Shown in pieces: positions 26,028-34,156 of a DNA stretch of 64,000 bases. A program made the position numbers and the translations under genes. How positions within the stretch are numbered: the first letter of the stretch is position 1; every line of letters starts with the position of its first letter. The DNA is from Maribacter sp. HTCC2170. Its GTDB lineage: Bacteria > Bacteroidota > Bacteroidia > Flavobacteriales > Flavobacteriaceae. The DNA is taken from positions 493,501-557,500 of the forward strand of contig NC_014472.1 in assembly GCF_000153165.2 (NCBI RefSeq), given 5' to 3'. The notes beneath the pieces are model-generated. The model was not told the DNA's origin. It saw nothing but the letters and a program-made list of their open reading frames with translations, and did not search any database.

Positions 26028-26955
26028 TTGCATCTTTACTTTGAACAGTTTGAATAAATATCTCGTTGGCAGAAGGAATGGTCTCAACAAATTGGTTCAC
26101 ATTGGCCTTGTTGGCCAAAAATGTCAACATTTCACCTGAATCATTGGTTGGTAACTGCACAGTGAAATCCAATTGGTTTTCCAGTGGATTAATTTCAGAA
26201 GCAGTCAAATCAAATTTACCTGACAGCTCCCTTAATAAGGCGTCTGGGTTTTTTACCTCAAGCCCAACATTGTAGATGTTGTTTTTATATTCCTTTTTAA
26301 TATTGGATAGTTTTCCGTCAAGAATTTTCTCAGACTGATGAATCAGTGCTATATATTCACAGAGCTCTTCAACCGATTCCATTCGATGAGTCGAAAAGAT
26401 GATGGACGTACCGTTTTCTTTTAAATTCAGGATTTCGTCCTTAATAATGTTTGCATTTATGGGATCAAAGCCACTAAAAGGCTCATCGAAAATGAGCAAT
26501 TTAGGTTCATGGAGAACGGTAACAATAAATTGAATCTTTTGGGCCATACCTTTGGATAGTTCTTGAACTTTCTTGTTCCACCAATCCCCTATATCCAGTT
26601 TTTCGAACCAATATTTCAACCGTTTTTTAGCCTCAGATTTACTCAACCCTTTTAACTGGGCCAAATACAAGGCTTGTTCGCCTACTTTCATACTCTTGTA
26701 CAATCCTCTTTCTTCCGGTAAATAGCCTATTACAGAAATATGCTTAGGCTTCAACAATTCACCATCAAAATACACCTCTCCCGAATCTGGATGGGTAATC
26801 TGGTTGATAATCCGTATTAATGTTGTTTTACCAGCACCATTAGGACCAAGCAGGCCATAAATACTGTTCTCAGGAATTTCCAAGGAAACTTTGTTAAGAG
26901 CAATATGTTTCCCGAATTGTTTGGTAACCTCTTTAGTAACCAAAATGTTGTTCAT
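26020..26955 (-). CDS. ABC transporter ATP-binding protein partnered with the ABC-2 permease
   Basis: A 311-residue ATPase that powers the overlapping ABC-2 permease. LLGPNGAGKTTLIRI (Walker A), LSKGMAQKIQF (signature, with Lys-Gly in place of Gly-Gly, a usual variant), LLIFDEPFSGFDP (Walker B and catalytic Glu) and IIFSTHRMESVEEL (switch His) are intact. The C-terminal 80 residues form the DUF4162-type accessory domain (NIYNVGLEVKNPDALLREL region). Its start is preceded by a -7 box at 26970-26977. Confidence 0.94.
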   Translation of the reverse strand: MNNILVTKEVTKQFGKHIALNKVSLEIPENSIYGLLGPNGAGKTTLIRIINQITHPDSGEVYFDGELLKPKHISVIGYLPEERGLYKSMKVGEQALYLAQLKGLSKSEAKKRLKYWFEKLDIGDWWNKKVQELSKGMAQKIQFIVTVLHEPKLLIFDEPFSGFDPINANIIKDEILNLKENGTSIIFSTHRMESVEELCEYIALIHQSEKILDGKLSNIKKEYKNNIYNVGLEVKNPDALLRELSGKFDLTASEINPLENQLDFTVQLPTNDSGEMLTFLANKANVNQFVETIPSANEIFIQTVQSKDANE

Positions 26956-26969
26956 GTAAGCAATTTTGC

Positions 26970-26977
26970 CAAAGATA
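26970..26977 (-). promoter_or_regulatory. -7 box of the ABC-2 exporter operon
   Basis: Minus strand TATCTTTG, a perfect -7 box 14 bp before the ATG, implying a nearly leaderless mRNA. Confidence 0.5.
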
Positions 26978-27015
26978 TAGAATTGCTTTAAACTAAGAAC
27001 CTCCTAAAAAACAAA

Positions 27016-27052
27016 ACCCACCCTTAATCAAATTAAGGATGGGAAAAAAATT
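27016..27052 (-). terminator. Second terminator after dnaJ
   Basis: Stem CCCACCCTTAAT / ATTAAGGATGGG (one mismatch), 3-nt loop; on the minus strand it is followed by TTTTGTTTTTT. It lies 16 bp beyond the first terminator and may act as a backstop. Confidence 0.78.
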
Positions 27053-27068
27053 GCTATGAAAAAGAAAA

Positions 27069-27092
27069 TTAATATTGGTTTCCCAATATTAA
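27069..27092 (-). terminator. First terminator after dnaJ
   Basis: A perfect 10-bp stem TTAATATTGG / CCAATATTAA with a GAAA tetraloop on the minus-strand RNA, followed by TTTTCTTTTTC, 42 bp after the dnaJ stop. Confidence 0.7.
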
Positions 27093-27134
27093 ATCAAATA
27101 TACGTTTTTTATTTAATACTTAATTTGTTCTCCT

Positions 27135-28259
27135 TTAAGAGAACATATCTTTCACTTTCTCGAAGAATGACTTGTCAGATTTCTCTGGTTTAGGCTCAAA
27201 ATTATCATTACCACTCATTCGTTCAAAAAACTCTTTTTGCTCCTTATTAAGTTCTTTAGGAGTCCAAACATTTACATGCACCAAAAGGTCTCCACTACCA
27301 TAACCATTAATACTGGAAATACCCTTGCCCCTTAGTCTCAATATTTTACCAGATTGAATTCCCGGTTCTAGTTTAATTCGAACCTTACCGCCTACGGCAT
27401 CAATCTCTTTAGAGGTACCTAAAACGGCTTCTGAAATACTTATATAAAGGTCGTAGTGTAAATTATCACCCTCTCTTTTTAGAGTAGCATGATCTTGTGT
27501 TTCAATCGCAACTAACAAATCTCCAGGGATTCCGTTTCCGGGAGCTTCATTCCCCTTACCAGGAACTTTTAACTGCATGCCGTCTTCTACGCCGGCAGGT
27601 ATTTTAATAGATACCGTTTCTTCGTTTACTTTTAAACCTTGAGCATCAGCATCACTCGGCCTATTATCTATTACTTGTCCACTACCTGCACAAGAACTAC
27701 ACGCGGCCGCTGTTTGCATTCTACCTAAAATGGTATTGGTCACCTTTGTAACTTGACCTCTTCCTCCGCAAGTACTACATGTTTTGTATGTTACCCCTGC
27801 CGCTTGCATCTTTCGGCGAACTTTAACTTTTTTTTCAACACCGTTGGCCACTTCTTCCAAAGTCAACTTCACCCTGATTCTCAAGTTACTTCCTTTTACC
27901 CTTCGCTGGCCACCGCCACCAAAGCCACCGAAACCACTAAATCCGCCGCCGCCGCCAAAGGCTCCACCGAAAATATCCCCAAATTGACTAAAGATATCAT
28001 CCATGTTCATTCCGCCACCGCCGAAGCCGCCGCCACCCTCAAATGCAGCATGACCATATTGATCATACCTAGCTTTTTTATCAGGATTACTAAGTACCTC
28101 ATAGGCCTCCGCAGATTTCTTGAAAAGCTCCTCTGCCTTGGCGTCACCAGGATTTTTATCAGGATGATGCTTCAAAGCCTTTTTACGGTATGCCTTCTTT
28201 ATTTCCGCGGCCGTGGCATTCTTATCAATGCCCAATATTTCATAATAATCTTCCTTCAT
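27135..28259 (-). CDS. dnaJ: Molecular chaperone DnaJ with a half-sized zinc finger
   Basis: Co-chaperone that delivers clients to DnaK and triggers its ATPase. 374 residues: J-domain (1-68) with HPD at 32-34, Gly/Phe-rich linker (73-120), then the central region and the C-terminal client-binding domains. Only two CxxCxGxG motifs are present (161-168 CSTCGGRG and 187-194 CSSCAGSG) rather than four, so just one zinc site can form. That reduced finger is usual in Flavobacteriia. It follows grpE by 9 bp and closes the grpE-dnaJ operon; dnaK is not in the window. Confidence 0.96.
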   Translation of the reverse strand: MKEDYYEILGIDKNATAAEIKKAYRKKALKHHPDKNPGDAKAEELFKKSAEAYEVLSNPDKKARYDQYGHAAFEGGGGFGGGGMNMDDIFSQFGDIFGGAFGGGGGFSGFGGFGGGGQRRVKGSNLRIRVKLTLEEVANGVEKKVKVRRKMQAAGVTYKTCSTCGGRGQVTKVTNTILGRMQTAAACSSCAGSGQVIDNRPSDADAQGLKVNEETVSIKIPAGVEDGMQLKVPGKGNEAPGNGIPGDLLVAIETQDHATLKREGDNLHYDLYISISEAVLGTSKEIDAVGGKVRIKLEPGIQSGKILRLRGKGISSINGYGSGDLLVHVNVWTPKELNKEQKEFFERMSGNDNFEPKPEKSDKSFFEKVKDMFS

Positions 28260-28268
28260 GTTCGATTT

Positions 28269-28829
28269 TTAGTTTCCAACAACCACTTTTGGATGACGAA
28301 TTATCCTATCTCCCAATTTATACCCTCTTTCAACTACATCAATGATCTTGCCTTTCAATTTTTTATTTGGTGCTGGTATTTGAGTAATTGCATCATGTAT
28401 TTCGGCATCGAAAGTATCTCCCTCCTTAGTTCCTACATCTTCCATGCCTTTAGATTTTAAAGTCTCTCGTAGCTTTCCATTGATTAACTCAACACCCTTA
28501 AACATTTCTTTATCCTCCGATTTGGACAATTCTTTTAAAGCTCGTTCAAAATCATCTAGAACAGGCAGTAATGAGACTATGACCTCTTGCCCAGCAGTCT
28601 TGAACAAATCCATTCTTTCTTTGGATGTGCGCCTTTTATAATTTTCAAACTCAGCGAACAAGCGAAGAAATTTGTCCTTCTCCTTAGCCAGTTCTTCTTG
28701 AAGCTTTTCCTCTACAGACAAATTTTGTTCCTCCTTAGAAGCTCCTTCTTGTCCGTTTTCGATATCTATATTCATTTGCTCTTCAGAGATAGGCTCATTT
28801 ACCTCTTTGGCTTTATCTTTCTTACCCAT
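28269..28829 (-). CDS. grpE: Nucleotide exchange factor GrpE
   Basis: Releases ADP from DnaK in the heat-shock folding cycle. 186 residues: a charged, disordered start (1-40), the long dimerising coiled coil (about 40-95, LQEELAKEKDKFLRLFAEFENYKRRTSKE in part) and the C-terminal beta domain with VELINGKLRETLKSKGMEDV, DTFDAEIHDAITQIP and the terminal DVVERGYKLGDRIIRHPKVVV signature. First gene of the grpE-dnaJ operon, behind a -7 box at 28866-28873. No CIRCE-like inverted repeat is visible upstream. Confidence 0.97.
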   Translation of the reverse strand: MGKKDKAKEVNEPISEEQMNIDIENGQEGASKEEQNLSVEEKLQEELAKEKDKFLRLFAEFENYKRRTSKERMDLFKTAGQEVIVSLLPVLDDFERALKELSKSEDKEMFKGVELINGKLRETLKSKGMEDVGTKEGDTFDAEIHDAITQIPAPNKKLKGKIIDVVERGYKLGDRIIRHPKVVVGN

Positions 28830-28865
28830 TTAGTATAAAAGTTTTAATCTTGATTTGTAAGATGG

Positions 28866-28873
28866 CAAAAGTA
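28866..28873 (-). promoter_or_regulatory. -7 box of the grpE-dnaJ operon
   Basis: Minus strand TACTTTTG, a perfect -7 box 36 bp before the grpE ATG. Confidence 0.5.
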
Positions 28874-28971
28874 CTGCCATTTCTTTAAAAATGTCAAAAT
28901 GTCATCAATCTTTATGAAATTATCATTCAACCAACTATAAACGAAGAATTGTGGTGGTCATAAAACAGCAT

Positions 28972-29934
28972 TCATGATAAAAAATCTTCAGTCTCAAAGT
29001 CATTGACTGAATTATTTTCATACCCACCATTATAAAATTGTTGAAGTGCATTTGCAAAATTGGGGTACTCGAACGCAAAACCTTCCTCAGCTATTTTTTT
29101 ACTACTCACTCTTTGACTGGCAAAAAGCAAATAGGACATTTCCCCAAGTACCAATTTCATGAAAAGCCAAGGAATATTAGGCAAAAGAAGCGGCTTATTG
29201 AATACCTTAGCAACTTCATGGACCATTTTCTTGTGCGTTATCGGGTTTGGACTTACCCCATTGTATGTACCACATAACTGGTTTTCAACGATAAATAAAA
29301 ATAGTCTGGCCAAATCGACTATATGAATCCATGACTGCCATTGTTTACCATTACCAAAAGTTGACCCAACAAAGGATTTTATTGGTTTTGCCAATTCTGG
29401 TAATACACCTCCATCTTTAGACAGCACCATCCCTATTCTTACTTTTGAAAAAGGAATCCCGAAGTGTTCCAATGTATCAATTTCCTTTTCCCATTCATGA
29501 ACTACCTCACCCAAAAAACTATCGTCAATCCTAAGTTCCTCTTCTGTATAAAAATGACTTAATGAACTTGGGTAAATACCAATGGCCGATGCTGAAACAA
29601 ATGATGTGATCTTTTTCGAATCGGTTTTACCCAAAGCATAGTTCAAAGTTTTTATAGCATTTATTCGGCTACTAAGAATTTCGTTTTTATTATCGGCCGT
29701 CCACTTTTTTGCAATACTTGATCCGGCTAGGTTAATTATGGCAGTTACCCCTTCAAAACAACTAAGGTCTATTTCATTCTGATCAGGGTTCCAATAATAG
29801 CCATTGAAATTGTCGTTAGAAACTATTTTAGTCCTATCGGTGGTCAAATAATTCACAGGAATGCCTTGCTTGTTGCTTAATTCAACAATCGCGCGTCCTA
29901 TTAGACCTGTTGCCCCTGTAATCAATAGCTTCAT
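28972..29934 (-). CDS. TIGR01777 family NAD-dependent epimerase-like protein
   Basis: A 320-residue extended short-chain dehydrogenase fold protein like E. coli YfcH. The nucleotide-binding start MKLLITGATGLIGRAIVE is followed by INLAGSSIAKKWTADNKNEILSSRINA, the family's signature, then SASAIGIY and FSKVRIGMVLSKDGGVLPELAKP. The C-terminal DUF1731-type segment (about 245-300, PNIPWLFMKLVLGEM) is present. YfcH-like proteins have no agreed reaction. It is monocistronic, and its -7 box ends 4 bp before the ATG. Confidence 0.93.
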   Translation of the reverse strand: MKLLITGATGLIGRAIVELSNKQGIPVNYLTTDRTKIVSNDNFNGYYWNPDQNEIDLSCFEGVTAIINLAGSSIAKKWTADNKNEILSSRINAIKTLNYALGKTDSKKITSFVSASAIGIYPSSLSHFYTEEELRIDDSFLGEVVHEWEKEIDTLEHFGIPFSKVRIGMVLSKDGGVLPELAKPIKSFVGSTFGNGKQWQSWIHIVDLARLFLFIVENQLCGTYNGVSPNPITHKKMVHEVAKVFNKPLLLPNIPWLFMKLVLGEMSYLLFASQRVSSKKIAEEGFAFEYPNFANALQQFYNGGYENNSVNDFETEDFLS

Positions 29935-29938
29935 ATTG

Positions 29939-29946
29939 CAAAGGTA
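29939..29946 (-). promoter_or_regulatory. -7 box at the start of the TIGR01777 gene
   Basis: Minus strand TACCTTTG, only 4 bp before the ATG at 29934. Transcription would start at or just inside the start codon, so this mRNA would be leaderless if the box is used. Confidence 0.4.
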
Positions 29947-30055
29947 GAGGATTTACATTCCGTAATAATCGATTTTAATTTCGATTTAACACAGATAAAC
30001 CATTAATGTTAAGCTGGATAAGAGAAAATGTGATTTTACAGTCAAGATTTTGACT

Positions 30056-30718
30056 TTATGGTTTCGTCGCTCTCAGCATTTCACGTTTTCCGGGAGGTCC
30101 AGGTAACCTCTCAACCTCAAAACCAACCGCTTGCATGGCCCTTCTAACACTTCCCTTGGCTGCATATGTAACCAAAATACCGCCTTTTTTTAGTGCTATG
30201 AACATGATTTCAAAAACTTCTTCGGTCCACAATTCTGGTTGCACCCGGGCACCAAATGCATCAAAATAAACTAAATCGTAGCTGTGTTGATATTTTACTT
30301 GCTTAAAATCACATTGCTCTTTATGAAGCTCAAAGGTTTTTGAAATTGAAACATTTTTTTCCCAATCCGTTTCGTGCATCTGTTTAAAAGCATCATTATA
30401 ATCTTGTGCTTTTAATTCGGAAACATAATTCAATAGAGAAAGTTCTTCTTGCGATACAGGGTACGCCTCAATACCTCTATAATTAATTTTCAGGCCCAAT
30501 TTGGAAGCTTCCAGAAAAGTGATGAAAGCGTTCAGCCCGGTTCCAAAACCTATTTCTAAAATATGGAGGTCCTGGTTTTTGAATAAGTTTAATCCGTGTT
30601 TAATAAAAACATGGTAAGCCTCTTGAATAGCACCATGTTTTGAGTGGTATTGCTCATTCCAATCCTTTATTTGGATGGTTTTTGAGCCATCTGCCGTAGT
30701 TATTATTTCCCGTTGCAT
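30056..30718 (-). CDS. mnmD: MnmD, tRNA 5-methylaminomethyl-2-thiouridine methyltransferase domain protein
   Basis: A 220-residue SAM-dependent methyltransferase equal to the first domain of MnmC; it methylates 5-aminomethyl-2-thiouridine at the tRNA wobble position. ILEIGFGTGLNAF is the SAM site; VYFDAFGARVQPELWTEEVFE and YAAKGSVRRAMQAVGFEVERLPGPPGKREMLRA are the MnmC methyltransferase signature. The oxidase half of MnmC is absent, as in other bacteria with stand-alone MnmD. Its ATG overlaps the stop of the DUF4920 gene (TAATG), so the two are co-translated. Confidence 0.94.
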   Translation of the reverse strand: MQREIITTADGSKTIQIKDWNEQYHSKHGAIQEAYHVFIKHGLNLFKNQDLHILEIGFGTGLNAFITFLEASKLGLKINYRGIEAYPVSQEELSLLNYVSELKAQDYNDAFKQMHETDWEKNVSISKTFELHKEQCDFKQVKYQHSYDLVYFDAFGARVQPELWTEEVFEIMFIALKKGGILVTYAAKGSVRRAMQAVGFEVERLPGPPGKREMLRATKP

Positions 30719-31221
30719 TACTCTTTTAAAAGCACTCCGTCTGCTTCAAAACCAAAAGTTTTTTTCGGCTCTGTTATTTTGGCAATTTCCTCTGCAGATT
30801 TACCGCCATCTTCGGCGTAGTGCTTTTGGTCCTCAACACTCATTTCCTCAACAAATGCATAACCGTTTACAATTACTTCTTTCCCAGCAATGTCTTTGGG
30901 CATAAAAAAACCATAATCTTTAAACTTAACCATAGCCTCCTCACCACCTTCCAACTCAACTTTCATCCAACAACCCTTCGCCTGGCATACATCTTTAACA
31001 ACACCACTAAATTTAACTTGTACAGTATCGGCAACTACCATTTCTCCATACTTTTTCATCATTTCGAGGTTGGAAATACTACCATCATCCAAAATTTTCT
31101 CCCCAAACGATACCAACTGACCCATATTCTCTGGGTTTTCAGCAACTTCCTGCTTGGTTTCCTGACCTTTGCATGAAAAAATCAATAACAATAGCACAAC
31201 TAAAATGTTAAAACCTTTCAT
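30718..31221 (-). CDS. DUF4920 domain lipoprotein
   Basis: 167 residues. The start MKGFNILVVLLLLIFSC ends in a lipobox Cys; I chose that ATG (31219-31221) because the 13 extra upstream codons are not signal-like. The mature domain (about 40-165) matches DUF4920: VKFSGVVKDVCQAKGCWMKVELEGGEEAMVKFKDYGFFMP in part, with paired Cys in VCQAKGCW, then KEVIVNGYAFVEEMSVEDQKHYAEDGG. The family resembles OB-fold periplasmic proteins, and the Cys pair may bind metal. Translationally coupled to mnmD. Confidence 0.88.
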   Translation of the reverse strand: MKGFNILVVLLLLIFSCKGQETKQEVAENPENMGQLVSFGEKILDDGSISNLEMMKKYGEMVVADTVQVKFSGVVKDVCQAKGCWMKVELEGGEEAMVKFKDYGFFMPKDIAGKEVIVNGYAFVEEMSVEDQKHYAEDGGKSAEEIAKITEPKKTFGFEADGVLLKE

Positions 31222-31326
31222 AATTCCTAAATTTTCTAAATCTATTGTAAAAATGGACATTTTTGAATGAAAAAAGAAGATCGGATTGCGATATTTTTCT
31301 AATTTTATTCGATAAATTTCAATCCG

Positions 31327-32391
31327 ATGGAGACGAGTACAAAAAATTTAAAAGTTCAAAAGGCCAAAACCTCCAAAATAAATGAAGTAGATTTTGATAA
31401 CTTGGCTTTTGGAAGTGTTTTTACAGATCACATGTTGGTCTGCAAATACAAAAATGGCGCTTGGGAACTACCCGAGATTAAACCTTATCAACCCATTACC
31501 TTGGATCCTTCGGCAAAAATATTTCATTACGGACAATCTATTTTTGAAGGAATGAAGGCTTATAAGGACGAAAAGGACATTGTTTGGCTTTTTCGCCCTT
31601 TGGATAATTGCAAGAGATTGAACGTTTCTGCGAAACGAATGGCTATTCCTGAATTACCTGAAGACTATTTCATGGACGGTCTGGTTGAACTTTTGAACTT
31701 GGAAAAAGATTGGATTCCGCAGAGTGCTGGAAGTTCATTATATATTAGACCATTTATTTTTGCTTCAGGAAATGGGTTTCATGCATCCCCAGCAGATGAA
31801 TACACTTTTATAATTGCTTGTGCACCATCGGGAGCCTATTTTTCTGGAAAGGTCAAAGTATTGATTGAAGAAAAATATTCAAGATCCGCCAATGGCGGCG
31901 TAGGGTATGCCAAAGCCGGTGGTAATTATGCAGGACAGTTTTACCCAACACAACTGGCAGTTGAAAAAGGATACAACCAAGTCATTTGGACTGATGACAA
32001 CACCCATGAATATATAGAGGAAGCAGGTGCGATGAATATATTCGTAAGAATAAATGACACATTGATCACCGGGCCGACAAGTGATAGAATACTTGATGGC
32101 ATCACCCGAAAGAGTATTTTGAAAATAGCCAAGGACGAAGGTATTCCTTTTCAAGTTCGTAAAATAACAGTAATAGAGGTTGTAGAAGCTGCAAAAGACG
32201 GATCATTGAAAGAAATGTTCGGTGCAGGAACCGCTGCTGTGATCTCACCAATAAGTACATTTGGTTATAGGGATACGGATTATGACTTACCAGAAATGCC
32301 GGAAGGATATGCAACTAGACTTAAGAAAAGAATAACGGATATTCAATACAACCGAAGTGAAGATAAATTTGGTTGGCGATACAAAGTGTAA
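31327..32391 (+). CDS. ilvE: Branched-chain amino acid aminotransferase
   Basis: PLP enzyme interconverting leucine, isoleucine and valine with their 2-oxo acids. 354 residues, fold type IV. The PLP-binding Lys is Lys196 in GYAKAGGNYAG. Also present are FHYGQSIFEGMKAY, LYIRPFIFASG and the phosphate-binding end region MFGAGTAAVISPIS. The length and KAGGNYA context fit the eukaryote-like BCAT class found in Bacteroidota. Monocistronic, with a bidirectional terminator shared with the convergent MazG-like gene. Together with the HMG-CoA lyase at the left edge it hints at leucine catabolism, though unlinked. Confidence 0.96.
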   Translation: METSTKNLKVQKAKTSKINEVDFDNLAFGSVFTDHMLVCKYKNGAWELPEIKPYQPITLDPSAKIFHYGQSIFEGMKAYKDEKDIVWLFRPLDNCKRLNVSAKRMAIPELPEDYFMDGLVELLNLEKDWIPQSAGSSLYIRPFIFASGNGFHASPADEYTFIIACAPSGAYFSGKVKVLIEEKYSRSANGGVGYAKAGGNYAGQFYPTQLAVEKGYNQVIWTDDNTHEYIEEAGAMNIFVRINDTLITGPTSDRILDGITRKSILKIAKDEGIPFQVRKITVIEVVEAAKDGSLKEMFGAGTAAVISPISTFGYRDTDYDLPEMPEGYATRLKKRITDIQYNRSEDKFGWRYKV

Positions 32392-32392
32392 C

Positions 32393-32422
32393 AAAAAAGG
32401 GACCAATGGTCCCTTTTTTTAT
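32393..32422. terminator. Bidirectional terminator between ilvE and the MazG-like gene
   Basis: AAAAAGGGACC / GGTCCCTTTTT with a 3-nt loop; A run to the left and T run to the right make it symmetrical. It overlaps the stop codon of the MazG-like gene by a few bases. Confidence 0.88.
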
Positions 32423-32805
32423 TTATCCAGTATACTCTCAATATTCGGTTTAAAATAATTGGGGCCTTTTAGAACTTTCCCATCTTCTCTATAAATTGGC
32501 TTGCCATCAGCACCCAATTTACTCATGTTACTACGCTGAATTTCCTCAAAGACTTCCTCAATCTTATACTGCATACCATGTTCTAGAATAGTACCGCACA
32601 ATATGTAAAGCATATCTCCTAGCGCATCGGCCACCTCAACTAAATCATTTTCATTGGCTGCCTCAAAATATTCTTTGTTCTCTTCATCCATTAGGTTGTA
32701 TCTCAACAAATTTTTCTCTTTGCCCAAGTTGGCCCTCATTGTCTCTGACACTCCCAATCCGAATGAATTGTGAAATAATTCAACCGCGCTTATTTTATGC
32801 TTCAT
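32419..32805 (-). CDS. MazG-like nucleotide pyrophosphohydrolase
   Basis: 128 residues, one all-alpha NTP pyrophosphatase domain of the MazG/phosphoribosyl-ATP pyrophosphatase superfamily. The metal-binding ExxE...ExxD pattern is visible as MDEENKEYFEA and VEVADALGDMLYILCGT. The C-terminal tail GKPIYREDGKVLKGPNYFKPNI recurs in this subgroup, which probably cleans up non-canonical nucleotides. Convergent with ilvE and sharing its terminator. Substrate unproven. Confidence 0.88.
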   Translation of the reverse strand: MKHKISAVELFHNSFGLGVSETMRANLGKEKNLLRYNLMDEENKEYFEAANENDLVEVADALGDMLYILCGTILEHGMQYKIEEVFEEIQRSNMSKLGADGKPIYREDGKVLKGPNYFKPNIESILDK

Positions 32806-32971
32806 ATTTATACATTTAGATTAGCTTTGCATAAAAATATAAAACAAGAAAAGAAGTATTAAATCAATTTATCCACGATCACATGATATTAATCGTTGAT
32901 TAAGTAGGTGAAGCGACTAAATTCAGTGCATTGTATTTTTTTCATTAATGAATAACTAATTATAATTGTTT

Positions 32972-33160
32972 ATGTTCAGTACCGGGCAGTTGGTATTTGC
33001 CATTTCTTTCATCATCGTTTTTTCCATCGTAATTGCCCTTACCTATAAAAAGGACAAAAAATTACATTCCAAAAACTACAAAGGAGTTAAGTGGGTGGGA
33101 ATAATCTTTATAATCTTCTTGTTAATCCTATTCTTAATTAAGTATTTACTTAAGAATTAA
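32972..33160 (+). CDS. Small two-helix membrane protein
   Basis: 62 residues from the ATG at 32972; a TTG two codons earlier opens the frame. Two hydrophobic helices: GQLVFAISFIIVFSIVIALTY (about 5-25, quoted in part) and WVGIIFIIFLLILFLIKYLL (about 41-60), joined by a basic loop KKDKKLHSKNYKG, so both ends would face the periplasm. Similar small proteins are frequent in flavobacteria but have no assigned function. It is 115 bp upstream of a member of the FLTI microprotein family. Confidence 0.7.
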   Translation: MFSTGQLVFAISFIIVFSIVIALTYKKDKKLHSKNYKGVKWVGIIFIIFLLILFLIKYLLKN

Positions 33161-33241
33161 CGTAATATTTACGTATACCACAAAAAACATCACTTTGACA
33201 ACAATTTGAGTATTTTATCCCGTATATAATACCAAACAACG

Positions 33242-33249
33242 TAATTTTG
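33242..33249 (+). promoter_or_regulatory. -7 box of the third FLTI microprotein gene
   Basis: TAATTTTG, a perfect -7 box 26 bp before the ATG at 33276. It supports transcription of this small frame from its own promoter. Confidence 0.5.
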
Positions 33250-33275
33250 CGTTATTCATCTAAAGTGCTAAACAA

Positions 33276-33455
33276 ATGGTGACATTTCTTACAATAGTTT
33301 TTATTCTGGTTTGTATCAACGTAGCTATTATGCTTACAAGCCTATACGTTGTCTATAAAAGAGATAATAAAGTACAGAAAAGCATTACAGATTCTACCAT
33401 TTCAAAAATCTATCCTTTAGATTTATTTACTACTAGCTACAAGAAAGCGGTTTAG
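33276..33455 (+). CDS. Membrane microprotein 3 of the FLTI family, with a C-terminal extension (59 residues)
   Basis: ATG at 33276, TAG at 33453-33455. The first 22 residues begin FLTIVFILVCINVAIML after Met-Val-Thr and align without gaps to the microproteins at 18053 and 18232: Phe4, Leu5, Thr6, Ile7, Leu11, Ile14, Asn15 and Ser22 are identical in all three. Unlike those, it goes on for about 35 polar residues (YKRDNKVQKSITDST, then SKIYPLDLFTTSYKKAV), a cytosolic tail if the positive-inside rule holds. It has its own -7 box. Function unknown. Confidence 0.65.
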   Translation: MVTFLTIVFILVCINVAIMLTSLYVVYKRDNKVQKSITDSTISKIYPLDLFTTSYKKAV

Positions 33456-33548
33456 TTATTACCTTTAAACAATTATCAGATTAACTATTTAGCCCAATTA
33501 GAGTCACAACCTCTGATTAATGGGATGTTCTTATTTTGTGTAAGATAA

Positions 33549-33926
33549 ATGAAACAATTATTACTTGTGTTTTTAGGTGGTGGTTTGGGCAGTTTGCTCA
33601 GGTACGTTGTTTCCAAAACATTCAATAATTATTTTCAGCACTTTTATCTGGGCACTTTTTTGGTCAATGTTATAGGGTGTCTAATAATAGGTATAGTTTT
33701 AGGATTATCATTTAAGAACAATATCCTTTCCCAAAATCAAACATTATTATTAACCACAGGTTTTTGTGGTGGTTTCACAACTTTTTCAACTTTCGCACTT
33801 GAAAATCAATCCTTATTAAAAACAGGCGAAATTCTTCACTTCTCTGTTTATACCCTTTCAAGTATTGCCGTTGGAATTGCTGCAGTGCTTATCGGTTTAT
33901 GGGTTTCCAAGTTTTTTTTGACCTAG
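33549..33926 (+). CDS. crcB: Fluoride efflux channel CrcB (Fluc)
   Basis: A 125-residue four-helix membrane protein that forms dual-topology dimers and exports fluoride. The signatures GGGLGSLLRYVVSK, GTFLVNVIGCLIIG (the Asn and central sodium region) and TTGFCGGFTTFSTFALE (Phe box and Thr/Ser fluoride track) are all present. A single copy suffices for a homodimer. No fluoride riboswitch core is recognisable in the 93 bp upstream. Confidence 0.96.
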   Translation: MKQLLLVFLGGGLGSLLRYVVSKTFNNYFQHFYLGTFLVNVIGCLIIGIVLGLSFKNNILSQNQTLLLTTGFCGGFTTFSTFALENQSLLKTGEILHFSVYTLSSIAVGIAAVLIGLWVSKFFLT

Positions 33927-34068
33927 ACATTATAGACTTTGTCCTTTTGTCAGAACTAGAGAGCAGTCCTAGTTTCCTCCCCCGAATTATATGAGCCCAC
34001 TCCTTTCCTATTAACACCTCCTGTTTCAATACAGTTATATTATAATTATTAATGTTTTTTTAATCAAT

Positions 34069-34087
34069 ACCCATATTTTTTATGGGT
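34069..34087. promoter_or_regulatory. Palindrome 1 upstream of glnB
   Basis: ACCCATA / TATGGGT with a 5-nt T spacer. It is a near copy of the palindrome 52 bp downstream and lies upstream of the likely transcription start, so it probably works as DNA, as an operator. Centre at 34078. Confidence 0.5.
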
Positions 34088-34120
34088 GTTAATTATTATA
34101 ATCATAATTATATAATATAT

Positions 34121-34140
34121 ACCCCTATTTTTTTAGGGGT
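34121..34140. promoter_or_regulatory. Palindrome 2 overlapping the glnB -33 region
   Basis: ACCCCTA / TAGGGGT with a 6-nt T spacer; flanking bases extend pairing to 10 bp. Its right arm occupies the -33 position of the -7 box at 34157. Centre at 34130.5, five DNA turns from palindrome 1. Confidence 0.55.
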
Positions 34141-34156
34141 GTACCACAATAAAATA

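Noticed and set aside
27901-28060. GGN-rich low-complexity DNA as a repeat array
   Set aside because: It encodes the Gly/Phe-rich linker of DnaJ and is explained by protein sequence.
33456-33548. A fluoride riboswitch before crcB
   Set aside because: The short gap lacks the conserved pseudoknot core of that riboswitch; only a weak AGAG/CTCT hairpin is present.
34121-34140. The palindromes before glnB as a terminator for crcB
   Set aside because: No T run follows either stem on the plus strand and they are 143 and 195 bp past the crcB stop; their T runs are in the loops.
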